A DNA stretch of 64,000 bases from Berberis thunbergii (taxonomy: Eukaryota; Streptophyta; Magnoliopsida; Ranunculales; Berberidaceae): contig QNQO01002042.1 in NCBI GenBank assembly GCA_003290165.1, positions 62,001 through 126,000 on the forward strand. The letters are read 5' to 3'. Numbering within the stretch: position 1 is the first letter of the stretch; each line of letters starts with the position of its first letter. This document shows positions 61,653-64,000 of this stretch, piece after piece. The position numbers and the translations under genes were made by a program. A model generated the notes under the pieces. The model did not search any database and was not told the DNA's origin. It saw only the letters and a program-made list of their open reading frames with translations.

Positions 61653-64000
61653 CTGGCTTTTGCTTCCACCCACTTGGTAAAATTGTCAGTTGCGACCAGG
61701 AGATACTCCTTTCCACCTCGCCCTCGGACGAATGGGCCTAGGATATACAAGCCCCACATAGCAAAAGGCCAGGGATCAACAATACGTGAAACTCCTCAAC
61801 TGAAACATGGATGAGCAAGTCGTGGATTTGACAGCTGTGACACTTCAAGACGTATGCCTTAGCGTCCACCTACATGTCTAGACCTTATGCACCAAAGTGG
61901 TTGTCGCATTCACCATCATGTATCTTAGCCAATACCGTCATTCCTTCCTCTTTGGTTACGCATTTTAACAAAAGGATCATTTGTCAACTTCTTGTCGAGT
62001 TGTTTGCCAAGTAGCTGAAAGGTTATGGCCTTCTAAGCTAATCTGCTTGGAGTCCAATATACCTTCCCCTTTAGTCAAGAATTCAGTGATTGGTGTCATC
62101 GAAGAGTCGGGTTTTGCCTCAGTTACAACATTGACTTAGTTCCAGGACTTATGAATGCTGAGACGACACATGTATCCCACTTGTATGGATCTCGATTCAG
62201 TACCTACCAATATAGTTGCAAAGTATGGAATGCATCAGCGTGTTTGTTTTCATCTTGGCCAATATCGAAGAACTGAACCATGATGAATTTCATAGTCCAC
62301 ACTTCCACGACTTTGAGGTAGTTTATCATATTCTTGATCTTGGCCTCATATCCTCCGTTAATTTGGTCAACATGGAATGGCAAAACACTTTGTGCTCTTC
62401 TACATCAAGTGTATTTTCCATATCCAAACCGAATAGCAATGCATCAAACTTTGTTGCATTGTTGGTTGCCAAGAAGCCAAGCTTAGTCGTAAGCTCAATT
62501 CTGGTATTATCCACCAACTCCAATCTCGAATGTCCCTGAAGATCCATCAATGAATAAACTCAAATCAAAGTTCATTCTAGCTGCTTTTGGAGGTAGCTCA
62601 TCCTGCAATACCTCTGCACACGACTCATAATCCACATCATATACTGGATAGTCTGCAAGGAAGCCGTCTAGTATTTGGCCCTTGATAGCTATCCTTGCTT
62701 TGTACGGTACCTCAAACTTGCCAATTATAAGAGCCCATTTTGCCATTCTCGAAGATTTCTCTGACCTTTGCAAAAACTGACTATAAAAGCCAATTGGATA
62801 TCACAGTGATTGGATGACTATGAATATAATGTCTCGGCCTCTGAGCAAAAAAATGAGTGTCGGGGCTGCATTCTCTAGCCGGGTATATCTTGACTCAGCA
62901 TCGAGTAAGGTTTTACTCAGGAAGTACACATGTTTCTCCACTTGATTCAATTCTTAGACTAGGATAACGCTGATAGCATGGTTGGTCACAGCTAAATACA
63001 AGCAAAATTCTTTGCTTACTTCAGGCTTTGAGAGGATGAAAAAATGCCCCATGTAATGTTTGAGACTCTGAAAGGCATCCCCGGTCCACTCAAAGTCTAG
63101 ATACTTCCTCAATAAGGTAAACAGTGGTTGCATTTATCTTGAGACTTGTAAATAAATCGATTAAGGGTAAAGACCATACCAGTTAGTCTTTGAACTTGTT
63201 TCTTGATGACGGGGGACGACATTTCCAACAACACCTTAATCTAATCAGGATTTGCCTCAATTCTTTGCCAAGCCACAAGGTAGCCTAGAAATTTGCCTGA
63301 ACCAACCCAAAGGTGCATTTCTTAAGATTCGGCTTCGTGTAGAATTGTCGGAGCACAACAAAAGTCACCTCAAAGTCTGTGAGGTGTTCCTTCCTTTCCT
63401 TACTTTTACCACCATATCATCATTGTATACCTCCATGGTTTAGTTAATCATATGCAAAAACATATTATCTACCAATCTATGATAAGTTGCCCCAGCATTC
63501 TTAGGCCAAAGGGCATTTGTTCATGGCAAATGTTCATCTGTCCATGAAAAATGCAGTTTCTCCTTGTCTTCTGGTTCATAACAATCTGATTATAGTCGAG
63601 ACATGCATACTAAAGAAAGCAGCTCGGATCCTGCCGTCTTATCCACCATTTCATCTATCCTTTGAATAACATAACAATCTTTGGGGCAAGCCTTGTTGAC
63701 TTACCTTACCATTTTTCTTTGGAACTGTTACAATGTTAGCTAACCATTTAGGGTATTGAACCTCTTGGATGATGTCGGCACACGGCAGACACTGCATTTC
63801 CTCAGCCTTGTATCTGCTAGCTTTGGATGAATCTTCATTTGTTTTTGCTTGACTGGCCGACATGTCATGTCTACATTCAAGCTGTATTGCACTACCTCGT
63901 AAGGGATGTTGACCATGTAGGACATGCTCCAAGCTAACACGTCCATATTTTCCTTCAAATATTTTATAAAAGCCAACCTTCCTTCAAATATTTTATAAGA
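61653..64000 (-). pseudogene. Tat-type Ty3/gypsy pol (RT, RNase H, integrase), cut by the window edge
   Basis: From the right on the minus strand: FIKYLKENMDVLAWSMSYM, NVDMTCRPVKQKQMKIHPKL, IIQEVQYPKWLANIVTVPKK (RT entry), the catalytic box MEVYNDDMVVK near 63455-63425 (Y-x-D-D kept), SKPEVSKEFCLYLAV and VEKHVYFLSKTLLDAESRY (RNase H), AKWALIIGKFEVPYKARIAI, LSLFIDGSS, and integrase GLYILGPFVRGRGGKEYLLV with TKWVEAKA ending at 61653, where the Athila LTR begins. Stops and shifts are frequent. Protease and gag lie beyond the right edge. It pairs in orientation with the antisense ORF at 29-48 kb. Confidence 0.85.
63951..63998. repeat. Short direct duplication, 29-bp spacing
   Basis: TCCTTCAAATATTTTATAA occurs at 63951-63969 and 63980-63998. 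It lies in pol codons (KYLKE reading) and probably arose by slippage; the second copy disrupts the frame upstream of AFIKYLKEN. Confidence 0.8.

Larger units (their letters stand above)
28960..64000 (-). mobile_element. Large Tat-type Ty3/gypsy element, host of nested insertions (inferred)
   Basis: The pol at 61653-64000 is on the minus strand and the ORF at 29111-48490 is on the plus strand. Tat-type elements with an antisense ORF have it downstream of pol, in the opposite direction, near the 3' LTR. That arrangement would place pol on the right and this ORF on the left, as seen, once the later insertions (29722-44669, 46313-48299, 49158-61652) are removed. The integrase C-terminus and the junction with the Athila 5' end (about 48.5-49.2 kb) are lost. 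Neither LTR of this element was demonstrated, and the right end is outside the window. Confidence 0.45.

Noticed and set aside
1..64000. CRISPR arrays, tRNA or rRNA genes, bacterial-type operons
   Set aside because: Repeats present are tandem minisatellites or transposon arrays without regular unique spacers; no tRNA B-box plus cloverleaf or rRNA core was seen; gene structure is eukaryotic.

Overview
This 64 kb window is nuclear DNA of a flowering plant, almost certainly a eudicot. It is AT-rich, has spliced exon fragments of plant gene families (GLUTAMINE DUMPER, PDR-type ABC transporter, IQD, DRP4-like dynamin), and is packed with plant LTR retrotransposons (Ty1/copia; Ty3/gypsy Athila and Tat types), hAT, CACTA, Mutator-like and Tourist-like elements. 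The species cannot be named from the sequence. The only host gene that looks intact is a GLUTAMINE DUMPER gene at 24359-24655; nearly everything else is a mobile element, a fragment carried by one, or a pseudogene.

1-5.1 kb: intergenic DNA with a partial unrecognised ORF at the left edge, a broken DRP4-like dynamin fragment on the minus strand (3211-3662), and two exon-like segments. 5.2-9.8 kb: a decayed Tat-type retroelement on the minus strand (LTR, primer site and gag at its right; an antisense ORF split by a Tourist-like MITE at its left; no pol seen). 9.8-26.5 kb: at least three tandem copies of a GDU gene unit. One keeps only the last codons (9792-9871), one is intact, one has flank only. 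The unit flanks are loaded with insertions: a 1.76 kb element with ~370 bp inverted ends, Tourist MITEs, a Mutator-like MITE with 9-bp target duplication, and a complete-ended copia (15005-22738, TSD ATTTT) that contains an Athila remnant.

26.7-28.9 kb: a copia RT fragment, an F-box-associated-like exon, and AT-rich DNA. From about 29 kb to the right edge, the simplest reading is one large Tat-type element on the minus strand. Its pol occupies 61653-64000 and its antisense ORF runs on the plus strand from 29111 to about 48.5 kb. It has been split by (a) a 15 kb pol-less gag element (29722-44669), itself split by a one-ended Pack-CACTA (31621-39361) that carries exons of at least five different genes; (b) a solo LTR (46313-48299, TSD CTAGT); and (c) a 5'-truncated Athila (49158-61652). 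The 3' LTR of that Athila holds a small hAT element with a captured ribosomal protein eS19 fragment (54132-55142, TSD ACCTCCAC) and a MITE that in turn contains a 5.1 kb hAT (56323-61440, TSD ATGAACAC) with a dead transposase.

The genes do not form a pathway. The interest lies in nested insertion history, recurrent pol-less elements with antisense ORFs that have their own TATA boxes, and two separate cases of host-gene capture by DNA transposons. All element classes were assigned by reading protein motifs, terminal repeats and target duplications by eye; no database search was done.
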